Shown here: piece by piece, positions 55,816 through 64,000 of the stretch
How the letters are laid out: each line of letters starts with the position of its first letter
Position numbering within the stretch: position 1 is the stretch's first letter
Assembly: GCF_002887595.1 (NCBI RefSeq)
Contig: NZ_PEBU01000001.1
Span: 434,001 to 498,000, forward strand
Reading direction: 5' to 3'
DNA length: 64,000 nt
DNA from: Bowmanella denitrificans
GTDB taxonomy: Bacteria; Pseudomonadota; Gammaproteobacteria; Enterobacterales; Alteromonadaceae
Translations under genes and position numbers: made by a program
Notes under the pieces: generated by a model
What the model was told of the DNA's origin: nothing
Databases searched by the model: none
What the model saw: only the letters and a program-made list of their open reading frames with translations

Positions 55816-58317
55816 ATGGCAGGTAGGGAGCCGAATAACCATCCGCACTTTATTTTTCACAACAGCGCACATTCAGAACATTTTACCTCGCCATCTAAAG
55901 GCGGTGGTGGCTCACCAATACCCGACAGAGACAGAATTGAACATGGAGTTGCGTTACTTAGTAAGCTCCAACAATTGACGCCAGTTTTGAATGATGCGGC
56001 TGAGCAGCAAAGGCTGGCTGGTGCTGATGAAGGATTTGGTCTGCAAATTGAATTTGAAAGCTTCCCTGATGTTGAATTGGCTTTTGAATCCTTAGCCCGA
56101 GAGCGCTCAGGCATCGAACTGCGAAATGTCCGTCACGACGATAATAAAACCTTTGCTACTGTATTTGTGCCTGACGGTAAACTTCAGTTTTTTGAAAAAC
56201 TTATCACTGCCTATCTGGACGAAAGCGAGGATAAAAAAAGTGGTCCAGCACACAGTAAGCTGCTGAACGCTATTTCCGAAATTCGCGCTGCTACCATACA
56301 AGCACTATGGACAGACTCTCCCGAAACTATGCCAACAGCTGACGATGAGCATCTTTGGTGGGAGGTTTGGTTACCAACACGAGGTGACCGCCAAGGTACC
56401 GTGAACCAATTCCGAGAAATGGCGGAGGGACTGAACTTTCGCATTGCACCCGGTGAGCTCTACTTCCCTGAACGTTCGGTTTTACTGGTTTATGGTTCAG
56501 TAGGCCAAATGAAACGTTCAATGATGACATTAAACAGTATCGCAGAGTTACGACGAGCCAAAGAAACAGCAGAATTTTTTGATAACTTAGCACCTGATGA
56601 GCAACCACAGTGGGTAGATGAGCTAAATGCTCGATTATCAATACCCGAAGACGGTGCAGATGTACCTTATGTATGCCTATTTGATACTGGTGTAAACAAT
56701 GGGCACCCCTTGCTACAAGACTCGATTGCTGATGCTGATAAACATAGTATCGAACCCGCTTGGGGAGTTGACGATACCGAGGGCCATGGCACGGAAATGG
56801 CCGGGCTTGCACTCCTTGGAAATCTAACCGACATACTTGTAACGAATACACCAGTAGTAGTTTCGCATCGTCTTGAATCCGTTAAGCTTATTCCAGAAGA
56901 TGGTGCCAATGGTGGAGACCCTCAGTTACACGGATACCTGACTTCCGAGGCGGTGGATCGACCTTCCATTACTGCTCCACATCGTAAAAGAGTTTACAGT
57001 ATGGCAATTACAGCCAGAGATAATCGCGATCGTGGACGGCCTTCCGCATGGTCAGCAACCATCGATCGGCTCGCCTACGATGCTGACGAACAAGGTGAAA
57101 CCCCAAAATTGTTTGTTGTGTCTGCAGGGAATATTAAAGACCCAAATGCCTGGATGGAGTACCCACAAAGTAATACCTCAGATGGCATACATGACCCAGC
57201 GCAAGCATGGAATGCCCTCACAGTTGGTGCAATGACTAACATGGTAAGAATCACAGAAGCTGATGCGCAACACTATACACCTATAGCCGAGGTTGGTGGA
57301 CTAAGCCCATTCAGCACGACGTCGCAGACATGGCAATCACATTGGCCATTAAAACCCGATGTGGTTTTTGAAGGCGGGAATGCAGCACGAGATGGTTTAG
57401 GTGCGGCCTGGATGAGTAGCTTGAGCTTGCTAACAACTCATTTCAATCCTACTGAGCGGATGTTTACAACGAGCAACGCAACAAGTGCTGCTTCAGCGCT
57501 TTGTGCCCAGATGGCAGCACAGTTAATGGCAAGGTACCCCGAACTATGGCCAGAGAGTGTTCGTGGGCTGATAGTGCATTCTGCTCAGTGGACAGATGCC
57601 ATGAAACGTATGTTTCTTCCCACGAGAGGAAAACCAGCCAAAGCACAAACGACAGCGTTGGTTAGGCATTGTGGATTTGGTCAGCCCAGTCTCGATAGAG
57701 CCATGTGGAGCGCAGATAATTCTTTAACAATTATTTGTGAGGAATTTTTAAACCCGTTCAAACGCGAAAAGGGAAAAGAGCCTCAATTACGTGATATGAA
57801 ACTACATCGTTTACCATGGCCTTTGCAAGAACTCGAAGCACTTGGTGAAACACCAGTTGAAATGCGGGTAACGTTGTCGTACTTCATTGAGCCCAACCCA
57901 TCGGCACGTGGCGTTGCTTCACGATATCGATATGAGTCTCATGGCCTTCGTTTTGATGTCAAACGCCCCTTGGAAAGTGAAGCTGATTTCCGAGCTAGGA
58001 TAAATGCTGCGGCCAGAGATGATGAAGAGCGGGTAAACAGAAATGACAATGACCCAAGCTGGTTGATTGGCAAAAAGAACAGACATAAAGGCTCTTTACA
58101 TTCCGATAGATGGAAAGGCAGCGCAGCAGAATTAGCAAGCCGTGGCGCTATTGCAGTTTACCCATCACTTGGGTGGTGGAAAACACGACCTGCACTTGAG
58201 CGTTACAATCAACGTGTTAGATATTCACTAATTGTTTCAATTAGTGCTCCCGATATCGATGTCGATCTATATACGCCTATCGCCAATCAGATTGGTGTGC
58301 CAGTAATTATCGAATAA
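55816..58317 (+). CDS. S8 (subtilisin-like) serine protease, cytoplasmic, partner of the AAA+ ATPase
   Basis: An 833-residue protein. The N-terminal 270 residues are of unknown fold and carry no signal peptide. The S8 domain has the catalytic triad Asp290 (CLFDTGVNNGHP), His324 (EGHGTEMAGLA) and Ser557 (NATSAASALCAQMA, equivalent to GTSxAxP), with the oxyanion asparagine in VVSAGNI. A C-terminal region of about 220 residues follows. Lack of a secretion signal and coupling to an AAA+ gene argue for an intracellular, ATPase-gated protease. Such AAA/S8 gene pairs recur in mobile islands of diverse bacteria; their role is largely uncharacterised and defence is one possibility. Confidence 0.9.
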   Translation: MAGREPNNHPHFIFHNSAHSEHFTSPSKGGGGSPIPDRDRIEHGVALLSKLQQLTPVLNDAAEQQRLAGADEGFGLQIEFESFPDVELAFESLARERSGIELRNVRHDDNKTFATVFVPDGKLQFFEKLITAYLDESEDKKSGPAHSKLLNAISEIRAATIQALWTDSPETMPTADDEHLWWEVWLPTRGDRQGTVNQFREMAEGLNFRIAPGELYFPERSVLLVYGSVGQMKRSMMTLNSIAELRRAKETAEFFDNLAPDEQPQWVDELNARLSIPEDGADVPYVCLFDTGVNNGHPLLQDSIADADKHSIEPAWGVDDTEGHGTEMAGLALLGNLTDILVTNTPVVVSHRLESVKLIPEDGANGGDPQLHGYLTSEAVDRPSITAPHRKRVYSMAITARDNRDRGRPSAWSATIDRLAYDADEQGETPKLFVVSAGNIKDPNAWMEYPQSNTSDGIHDPAQAWNALTVGAMTNMVRITEADAQHYTPIAEVGGLSPFSTTSQTWQSHWPLKPDVVFEGGNAARDGLGAAWMSSLSLLTTHFNPTERMFTTSNATSAASALCAQMAAQLMARYPELWPESVRGLIVHSAQWTDAMKRMFLPTRGKPAKAQTTALVRHCGFGQPSLDRAMWSADNSLTIICEEFLNPFKREKGKEPQLRDMKLHRLPWPLQELEALGETPVEMRVTLSYFIEPNPSARGVASRYRYESHGLRFDVKRPLESEADFRARINAAARDDEERVNRNDNDPSWLIGKKNRHKGSLHSDRWKGSAAELASRGAIAVYPSLGWWKTRPALERYNQRVRYSLIVSISAPDIDVDLYTPIANQIGVPVIIE

Positions 58318-58388
58318 ATAAACTGAATTTTGAACTAGCTTAAGTGCAGTAGCTGATTACCAAAGTAACAATTGAAGGGAAGGAATAT

Positions 58389-58507
58389 ATGGCCTTTAAA
58401 AAAAAGAACAAATAGAGTTACTGCAACTGCAAGCCCAGATCAACTTTTTAGAGAGTTACCACGGCGTAAATATCCAGATGTGTTGCCTCACCAAAAGTCT
58501 ATCATGC
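58389..58507 (+). pseudogene. N-terminal fragment of a small gene broken by a frameshift and the IS3 insertion
   Basis: AAGGGAAGGA precedes an ATG at 58389 that reads MAFKKKNK and stops, because a run of eight A shifts the frame. With one more A (or two fewer) the frame continues as EQIELLQLQAQINFLESYHG and NIQMCCLTKSL up to the IS boundary. The coding-like character and position right after the protease gene suggest a third member of the module that has been inactivated. A possible C-terminal piece lies beyond the IS. Confidence 0.5.
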
Positions 58508-58515
58508 TGTAGTGG

Positions 58516-59259
<744 letters not shown>

Positions 59260-59271
59260 TCAACTGGTCTG

Positions 59272-59580
59272 TCAGCGCATGTTTTTGAAGTCGTCCGACA
59301 TTAAGAGAGCTGTAGCCTTTTTTAAGATATCTTTCTCCAGCTCCAGGCGTTTAATGCGTTTCTCGAACTCCTGGATACGCTGTTGTTCTGGTGTCATGGC
59401 TTTGGCATCAGGTGTTATTCCCTGACGCTCTGCTTGTAGCTGCGCTACCCAGCGGCGCATTGCCGTTTCACCCACACTCATCGCTGAACAGGCTTCCATT
59501 ATCGAATAGCCCTGTTCTACCACTCATGCCGCTGCATCTCGTTTAAATTCCGGAGTGAAACTCCGACGTCCCATTGCCAT
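59272..59580 (-). pseudogene. IS3-family OrfA with premature stop
   Basis: From ATG 59580 the frame reads MAMGRRSFTPEFKRDAAA and then TGA at 59526-59524. It continues as VVEQGYSIMEACSAMSVGET through the helix-turn-helix and the leucine-zipper-like tail ending DDFKNMR. A single base change would remove the stop. Reinitiation at the GTG right after it is possible but would lose the first helix. Confidence 0.82.
59317..59323 (-). other. A6G slippery heptamer for -1 frameshifting in the IS3 element
   Basis: On the minus strand AAAAAAG lies near the end of orfA, in ILKKAT, at the position where IS3-family elements shift -1 to make the OrfAB fusion. It is still present although both ORFs are damaged. 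Confidence 0.7.
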
Positions 59581-59649
59581 TATTCACCTCATTTGATGGT
59601 TGGATTCTACCACCTAACTTGGTGTTTGGTTTTATTAGACCACTACACC

Positions 59650-59727
59650 ATATCTTCGGGAGAGTGGGAGACTGTGATAATTACACACAAGGGGAGCCGA
59701 ACTGTTATTGCAAAATCCTGTACATAA
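59650..59727 (+). pseudogene. Possible C-terminal fragment of the IS-interrupted gene
   Basis: Directly after the IS the frame reads ISSGEWETVIITHKGSRTVI and then AKSCT before TAA. It has no start codon and looks like coding sequence, so it may be the missing end of the small gene that begins at 58389. Another frame here, ending in ELARAQFLTNNILDFTRL at about 59793, also looks protein-like, so the assignment is tentative. Confidence 0.3.
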
Positions 59728-59805
59728 AATTTCTCCCGAACTTGCACGTGCACAATTTTTAACCAACAATATATTAGATTTTACGCGGTTATAAGGAAGT
59801 AATAC

Positions 59806-60438
59806 GTGCCTAATTTTGTTCTGCTATCCGTAGATACGGGAATGGATGTTCACACCAAACCTTTTGAGCTGAAACGAAGTGAGTATTACCAGTCGGTTTC
59901 TGATGGTCCTTCAGTTCGAATGCTAGACAGTTCATTTGCAAATAAAGCAGCACTTTATGAAAGCCTGCAAGATGCTTCCAATTGTCACACAATTACTTTT
60001 TCTTCTCATGGCAGCCCTGGGATTGTTCACGATAATTGGGATAGCCCTAATGGCATCCTTCTTTCGCAGAATGATTCACCGGAATACTTGCAACTATTAG
60101 CTGATAACCGCTTCCTCTACTTTATGTGTTGTGAAACAGCCAGTTTAGATTTCACACATCAACTTCTTGCATACGGTGCAAGAGCTGTCATTGGTTTTAA
60201 CGAAAAACCGAAATGGCATTATCACGTTATTCGCCGAATGTGGCTGGATTTTGATATCGGTATCTTACAACTTCTGCTCTACCGTCAAGGGTTAGACAAG
60301 GTTAAAACACATAGAGATCAATATGTCAATATGATTGATAGTGTACTACCTGTATTAATAGATGCAGGTGAAACCAATAGAGCTAACGATTACAAACGAA
60401 TGAGATCTGTGTTGGAAAGTATGACAATTGCACAATAG
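59806..60438 (+). CDS. CHAT/caspase-like protein
   Basis: A 210-residue cytoplasmic protein starting at GTG 59806 behind AAGGAAG. The pattern fits a minimal CHAT-type peptidase of the caspase clan. His68 is in ITFSSHGSPGIV, and Cys108 or Cys109 is in FLYFMCCETASLDF, equivalent to the SACETA motif of CHAT domains. ARAVIGFNEKP follows, equivalent to the conserved Gly-Ala-x-x-Val-Ile-Gly strand. No sensor or adaptor domain is fused. It is 12 bp upstream of a coiled-coil lipoprotein gene. Caspase-like proteases in islands often act as effectors of abortive defence, but this gene's role is unknown. Confidence 0.75.
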   Translation: MPNFVLLSVDTGMDVHTKPFELKRSEYYQSVSDGPSVRMLDSSFANKAALYESLQDASNCHTITFSSHGSPGIVHDNWDSPNGILLSQNDSPEYLQLLADNRFLYFMCCETASLDFTHQLLAYGARAVIGFNEKPKWHYHVIRRMWLDFDIGILQLLLYRQGLDKVKTHRDQYVNMIDSVLPVLIDAGETNRANDYKRMRSVLESMTIAQ

Positions 60439-60450
60439 GAAAATTTCTTA

Positions 60451-62592
60451 ATGACGAACATGAGACAACTATTTTTTGTATTATTCACAATCTCAGCTTT
60501 AACCAGTTGTAGTTCAACATTGGATACTTCTGGACCAATTTCTTTTGCAGATAGCAATAAGGAAAATAACATTCAAGATGGATTTAAGTACTATTTGAGT
60601 AAAGATTTGATCAAAATTAGTGCAACTAAATCAGTTACGACTCAAAAAGTCCTTAACGTTGCTCTGGAGATCGAGCCGGTTGAAAATAAACAAATAAGCT
60701 ACAGCAACTTAACAGTTAGCAAAGTTAATAAAAAAGACTCCTCTTATACATATTGGTTAGATTTGAGTATGCGGGCATTGATGGACAGTCATCTTATTAT
60801 TGAAGCAGAAAATACAGGTGTTTTGAAAACGATAAATGGCAACAGCCAAGGAAAAGCTGGAGACGTCTTACACAGCACTTTAGATGTTATCTCGTCAGTT
60901 TCGACCATTGCCGGATTTTTGTCTGTCGATGAAGTTACTGTAGAAAAAATAGAAGGAAAATTGGAAAATTCAGCACATCTCAATGAAATCAGCGAAGTTA
61001 AAAAGCGCAACGATAGTGAAAGTGACAAGAACGCTTTTAAACAGTATTTCTCACCATTGCTTGAACTTAGTCGAGCAGAACTTCTAATGGTCATAAAAAG
61101 TCAGAGTGCCTTTACTCTTTGGCAAAAAAGACAATCTATCAAAGAGGCTATTAATAACTTAAAGCAATCAATCTTGAACTTACAAAGTTCAATTTCTTCG
61201 TCAACAGATTTAGAGGAAATATCGAAAAAAATAAAGGTCTTGGCTTTATATCAAGCAACATTAGGACAGTTAAACGATGAACAAGCCATACTGGTTCAGC
61301 AATGGCAGTCATCGACAGATACGTTTAAAAGCCAACTAGGGCTTACTGCTAGTACCACGACAACTAATCACGAGATGTTTTTTGAACTCGATGAAATACC
61401 TCCTTTAAACAAGATTGAATCGGGAAAATCTAAAGTTGAATTGCTAAAGGCCCTAAACTCCTTAGTCGAGAGTGATTCAAAGTTCACAAAAATGAAATCG
61501 TTTCATGATGCTTCTGGGTTGGTTATTTCTATTGACCCTAAAGCACATATCTCAAGTTCAGTTGCCGATATTTTATATAATGAAGTTAGCTCAAAAATCG
61601 CTAATGACTACGGTGAAACCCCGGTAGTGTTTTATCGACAAAGAGAACCTATTGAGTTGAACATCCACACGATGAAATCAACCAGCGATGAAGAGAAAGT
61701 AGCTCTTATTTATAATAACAAATTAGACTTAGTTCTTCCGGGCCCATCAACTTCATTTATAGCCTATGATGAATCTACATTTGCTGATAGTACTATGATC
61801 CTTACATTTTCTTCGCAAGGAGATGGGGTGCTAACGAAAGCAGAAAAAAGGTCTACTGCTTCTGCGAATGCTGCCACGACAGCTCTCAATGAAGGTATTT
61901 CCTCTGCTGTTGCAAACTTGGGTACTATCAGCGAAGGTATTAACAAGTTTAAAGAGAACGAGCGTAAAATTGCAAAGCATGATTTGCTGTTAGAATATGA
62001 ACGCCTTACTGAAGAGAAAAAAATTCTTGATGCAAGAATTTCATTAGATGCAGGTACTGCAAGTGAGCAAGATTTAATTGATAAGAAAACGTTAGATTCG
62101 ACGTTAGATAAACTTCAATCACAATACAATTTGGATAATCAAATTGCTTCTCAAGAGTCAAATTTGCAAGCGTCTGTTGCTCAAGTACAGTTGAGCGCAT
62201 TGAATGCCCAGCTTAATCTGGCTAAGGCCCAAGGCAATTTTGAAAATAATATTGCGGTTTCCCAGTTGGAATCACAGCTATCTTTATTGACAGCCCAACT
62301 AAATGCGGACAAAGCTGGAGATTCCTTTGAGAACAACAGAAAAATAGCATCTCTTCAGTCTCAAGTGTCTTTGCTGACTGCTCAACTTAATGCCGATAAA
62401 GCGAAAAAAGGCTATGCAACAGAGTTAGAAAGCCACCTAACCACAATCAATAATAACCTTAAAACTATTCTTAATACTGGTCAGAATCAGGCTCAAATAA
62501 ACGCAATGCAGAGCGAGATTGAGTTGCTGAAGAAAGAAATAGAATTGATTAGAGCTCGGAGAGAACTTGAAGAAGTGAGGGCTCAAGACTGA
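60451..62592 (+). CDS. Coiled-coil lipoprotein with tandem 29-residue repeats
   Basis: A 713-residue protein with a lipoprotein signal (FVLFTISALTSC). The middle part is alpha/beta with no recognised family. The last 200 residues are strongly helical and heptad-like, rich in Gln, Leu, Asn and Ala, including three tandem 29-residue units and the tail QSEIELLKKEIELIRARREL. Base composition is clearly AT-richer than the chromosome backbone. It forms an operon with the CHAT-like gene (12 bp apart). It would be periplasmic and membrane-anchored, so it is separated from the cytoplasmic CHAT protein unless it works as a sensor across the envelope. Confidence 0.75.
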   Translation: MTNMRQLFFVLFTISALTSCSSTLDTSGPISFADSNKENNIQDGFKYYLSKDLIKISATKSVTTQKVLNVALEIEPVENKQISYSNLTVSKVNKKDSSYTYWLDLSMRALMDSHLIIEAENTGVLKTINGNSQGKAGDVLHSTLDVISSVSTIAGFLSVDEVTVEKIEGKLENSAHLNEISEVKKRNDSESDKNAFKQYFSPLLELSRAELLMVIKSQSAFTLWQKRQSIKEAINNLKQSILNLQSSISSSTDLEEISKKIKVLALYQATLGQLNDEQAILVQQWQSSTDTFKSQLGLTASTTTTNHEMFFELDEIPPLNKIESGKSKVELLKALNSLVESDSKFTKMKSFHDASGLVISIDPKAHISSSVADILYNEVSSKIANDYGETPVVFYRQREPIELNIHTMKSTSDEEKVALIYNNKLDLVLPGPSTSFIAYDESTFADSTMILTFSSQGDGVLTKAEKRSTASANAATTALNEGISSAVANLGTISEGINKFKENERKIAKHDLLLEYERLTEEKKILDARISLDAGTASEQDLIDKKTLDSTLDKLQSQYNLDNQIASQESNLQASVAQVQLSALNAQLNLAKAQGNFENNIAVSQLESQLSLLTAQLNADKAGDSFENNRKIASLQSQVSLLTAQLNADKAKKGYATELESHLTTINNNLKTILNTGQNQAQINAMQSEIELLKKEIELIRARRELEEVRAQD
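62188..62433 (+). repeat. Three tandem 87-bp coding repeats in the lipoprotein gene
   Basis: The units start at 62188, 62275 and 62362. Each encodes a 29-residue unit of the type QLSLLTAQLNADKA followed by FENNxxxxxLxS. The second and third share LTAQLNADKA exactly, while the third loses its second half. They form part of the C-terminal coiled coil. Confidence 0.8.
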
Positions 62593-62786
62593 CAATTCAT
62601 TTGGATTAGCACTGCTTTGATATTGGAGGCTGGACCATTTCTACTTTATAATTGGTCGCATATAAATTGAAGTTACATAAACATCCTGAAATGATCAAAA
62701 TTCAATGCTGTTTCGATCATTGTCAGTAGCGAACTTTTTCGAGTGTATGTAAGTTTTGTACTTTAATAATTTTTTGGGATCGAACT

Positions 62787-64000
62787 CTGACCGATCCCCA
62801 CGAATTCATACTTTACCTTGTCCAAGCCAGGCCTCGTCAATACAAGTATAGAACCAATCCATAGCTCGTTGCCATTGACTGTGGGTAAAGGTGAACGCTG
62901 TTGCCATGCCCCGCAGTCCGAGGCTATGCCACGATAGTGTTGGGCTGGTTGAGGTATTGGCTTGAAAGCGTCGATGTTTACCGCTCTTCCAGATGACCAT
63001 GCCCAATAGCAGCATCATTAGGGATGCCAGTGTAGTCAACAGCATTAAGACCGTCAGTCGGTCGGGTTTGATGCTATGGCTCTGTTCGACACCCAAACCA
63101 AAGCGACGGCTTTTCATATCCCGAAAGCCCTCTTCAATCTGCATGCGCTGACGGTAAATGCCGACCACCTGTTTAGCCAGCTTGCGATGTAGCGGCAATG
63201 AGGTAGCAAGTAGCCAGGGGTCATTGGCACTTTGTGCGTGTTTGATGGATTGCCCTGATTGTTTGTGTGAACCGTCAGGGTTGGTGGCATGTCGCCCTTT
63301 GTTGGGTTGCTTTATCAACACCAGGGTGCAGTCAAAAGGCCTATTCCGGGCAATCTTAGCCCGCTCAAACCGTTTGGCTCGCGCCGTCGCCTGTTGGTAC
63401 AAATGGGTAATACATTGCCAGCGGCTCCCTTGGTCAACAGAGTAGAAATGCGGTTTGCGTACACGTCCGACAAAATGCCATTGCATGGCCTGCACCAAAC
63501 GAAACCAGGGCGATTTAAAGCCGGCATCGGTGACGATAATGGGCTGGCACTGAGAAGGCAGGACAGAGCTCAGCTTGGCCAGAAATCGCTTGTGGGTGGC
63601 AGGTTTCTCTTTGGTGCTGTTGCTGTGCACTTCCTGATACAAGGTGACAGAGCGCCCTTTTAACGTCATTGCGGCCCGCAATAGGAAATGGCCCTTATGG
63701 TCATCCAAATCAGACCAATCTATGGCAATCACCGGATGCTTAGCATGGCAAAACACATGACTGATAGCGGTATAAAGTGCCGGTATATCCTGTCTGAGCG
63801 CCTGATTAGACAGCAGCCGGTCGGCCCGCTTTATCCGGTGTTTTTCATAGGCCTTTGAGCGGATACCGCGCCCGATACTCGTCACCGTTCCAGCGCTGCC
63901 ATTCGCCAAACTATGCACACAGGCCAGCACGGCTTGTTGTCTGGTTTTGTGCATATTGAAGGTGACAAGCGAGACTAACTTGGTCAACATAGTACGGACA
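62787..64000 (-). mobile_element. IS4-family (IS10-like) insertion sequence, right end outside the window
   Basis: The left terminus is probably CTGACCGATCCCCA at 62787, similar to IS10-type ends (CTGAGAGATCCCC). The transposase gene occupies nearly all the visible part. The other end lies beyond 64000, so the target duplication cannot be checked. Confidence 0.8.
62806..63990 (-). CDS. IS4-family transposase
   Basis: A 394-residue DDE transposase. The first Asp is in VIAIDWSDLDD, the second in IIVTDAGFKSPWF, and the Glu sits in the IS4-specific YREK motif, which fits exactly in YRQRMQIEEGFRDMK (Y-x2-R-x3-E-x6-K). The frame is intact and of normal length, so the copy could be active. It interrupts or borders the island beyond the lipoprotein gene. 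Confidence 0.93.
   Translation of the reverse strand: MLTKLVSLVTFNMHKTRQQAVLACVHSLANGSAGTVTSIGRGIRSKAYEKHRIKRADRLLSNQALRQDIPALYTAISHVFCHAKHPVIAIDWSDLDDHKGHFLLRAAMTLKGRSVTLYQEVHSNSTKEKPATHKRFLAKLSSVLPSQCQPIIVTDAGFKSPWFRLVQAMQWHFVGRVRKPHFYSVDQGSRWQCITHLYQQATARAKRFERAKIARNRPFDCTLVLIKQPNKGRHATNPDGSHKQSGQSIKHAQSANDPWLLATSLPLHRKLAKQVVGIYRQRMQIEEGFRDMKSRRFGLGVEQSHSIKPDRLTVLMLLTTLASLMMLLLGMVIWKSGKHRRFQANTSTSPTLSWHSLGLRGMATAFTFTHSQWQRAMDWFYTCIDEAWLGQGKV

Noticed and set aside
59574-59762. 62-codon ORF spanning the right end of the IS3
   Set aside because: It starts inside the IS and crosses its terminal repeat, so it is a chance fusion.

Overview
The window looks like chromosome of a marine gammaproteobacterium of the Alteromonadales, probably Alteromonadaceae; the genus is a guess. 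The signs are the enteric-like block ntrC-ntrB-glnA-typA, hslVU with a sigma-32-type promoter, ompR-envZ, pckA, glmS, a PEP-CTERM protein, and two diguanylate cyclases. No rRNA, tRNA or CRISPR array was seen.

Layout. Positions 1-9230 hold small accessory genes: a partial GNAT, an MmcQ/YjbR protein, a lipoprotein, a diguanylate cyclase, an SDR with a divergent LysR, a second LysR facing a tiny ORF plus an SMR transporter, and roxA. Two genes are broken here, a DinB fragment and a frameshifted GNAT. Positions 9248-16188 are the nitrogen block. ntrBC lies downstream of a perfect NtrC palindrome. glnA has a sigma-54 promoter and an array of NtrC-like sites, and typA is divergent from it. Positions 16376-20534 encode an RND adaptor and pump. 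Positions 20600-34749 are mixed housekeeping: an arginase-like protein with rraA, a PAP2 phosphatase, a glycosyltransferase, the rimB-rimK-desuccinylase cluster, a cyclase with a membrane protein, hslVU, prkB, a second glycosyltransferase, a PEP-CTERM protein and a YhfA-like OsmC protein. Positions 34997-45311 hold ompR-envZ, a pair of M16 peptidases (one catalytic, one not), and a five-gene MacB-type ABC cluster with three different adaptors. Positions 45367-49430 hold a large exported protein with a putative nuclease tip and an adjacent putative immunity protein. Positions 49818-54336 hold pckA, a DeoR regulator and glmS.

The last 9.7 kb, downstream of glmS, is an AT-richer island at the classical Tn7 attachment position. 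Repeats resembling a Tn7-like end start 18 bp after the glmS stop. The cargo is an AAA+ ATPase plus a cytoplasmic subtilisin-like protease, a small gene broken by a degenerate IS3 element, a CHAT/caspase-like protein plus a repeat-rich coiled-coil lipoprotein, and an IS4-family element that runs off the window. Two unrelated protease modules side by side in a mobile island make this the best candidate here for an uncharacterised defence or stress system. That function is inference from context and domains, not shown by the sequence.
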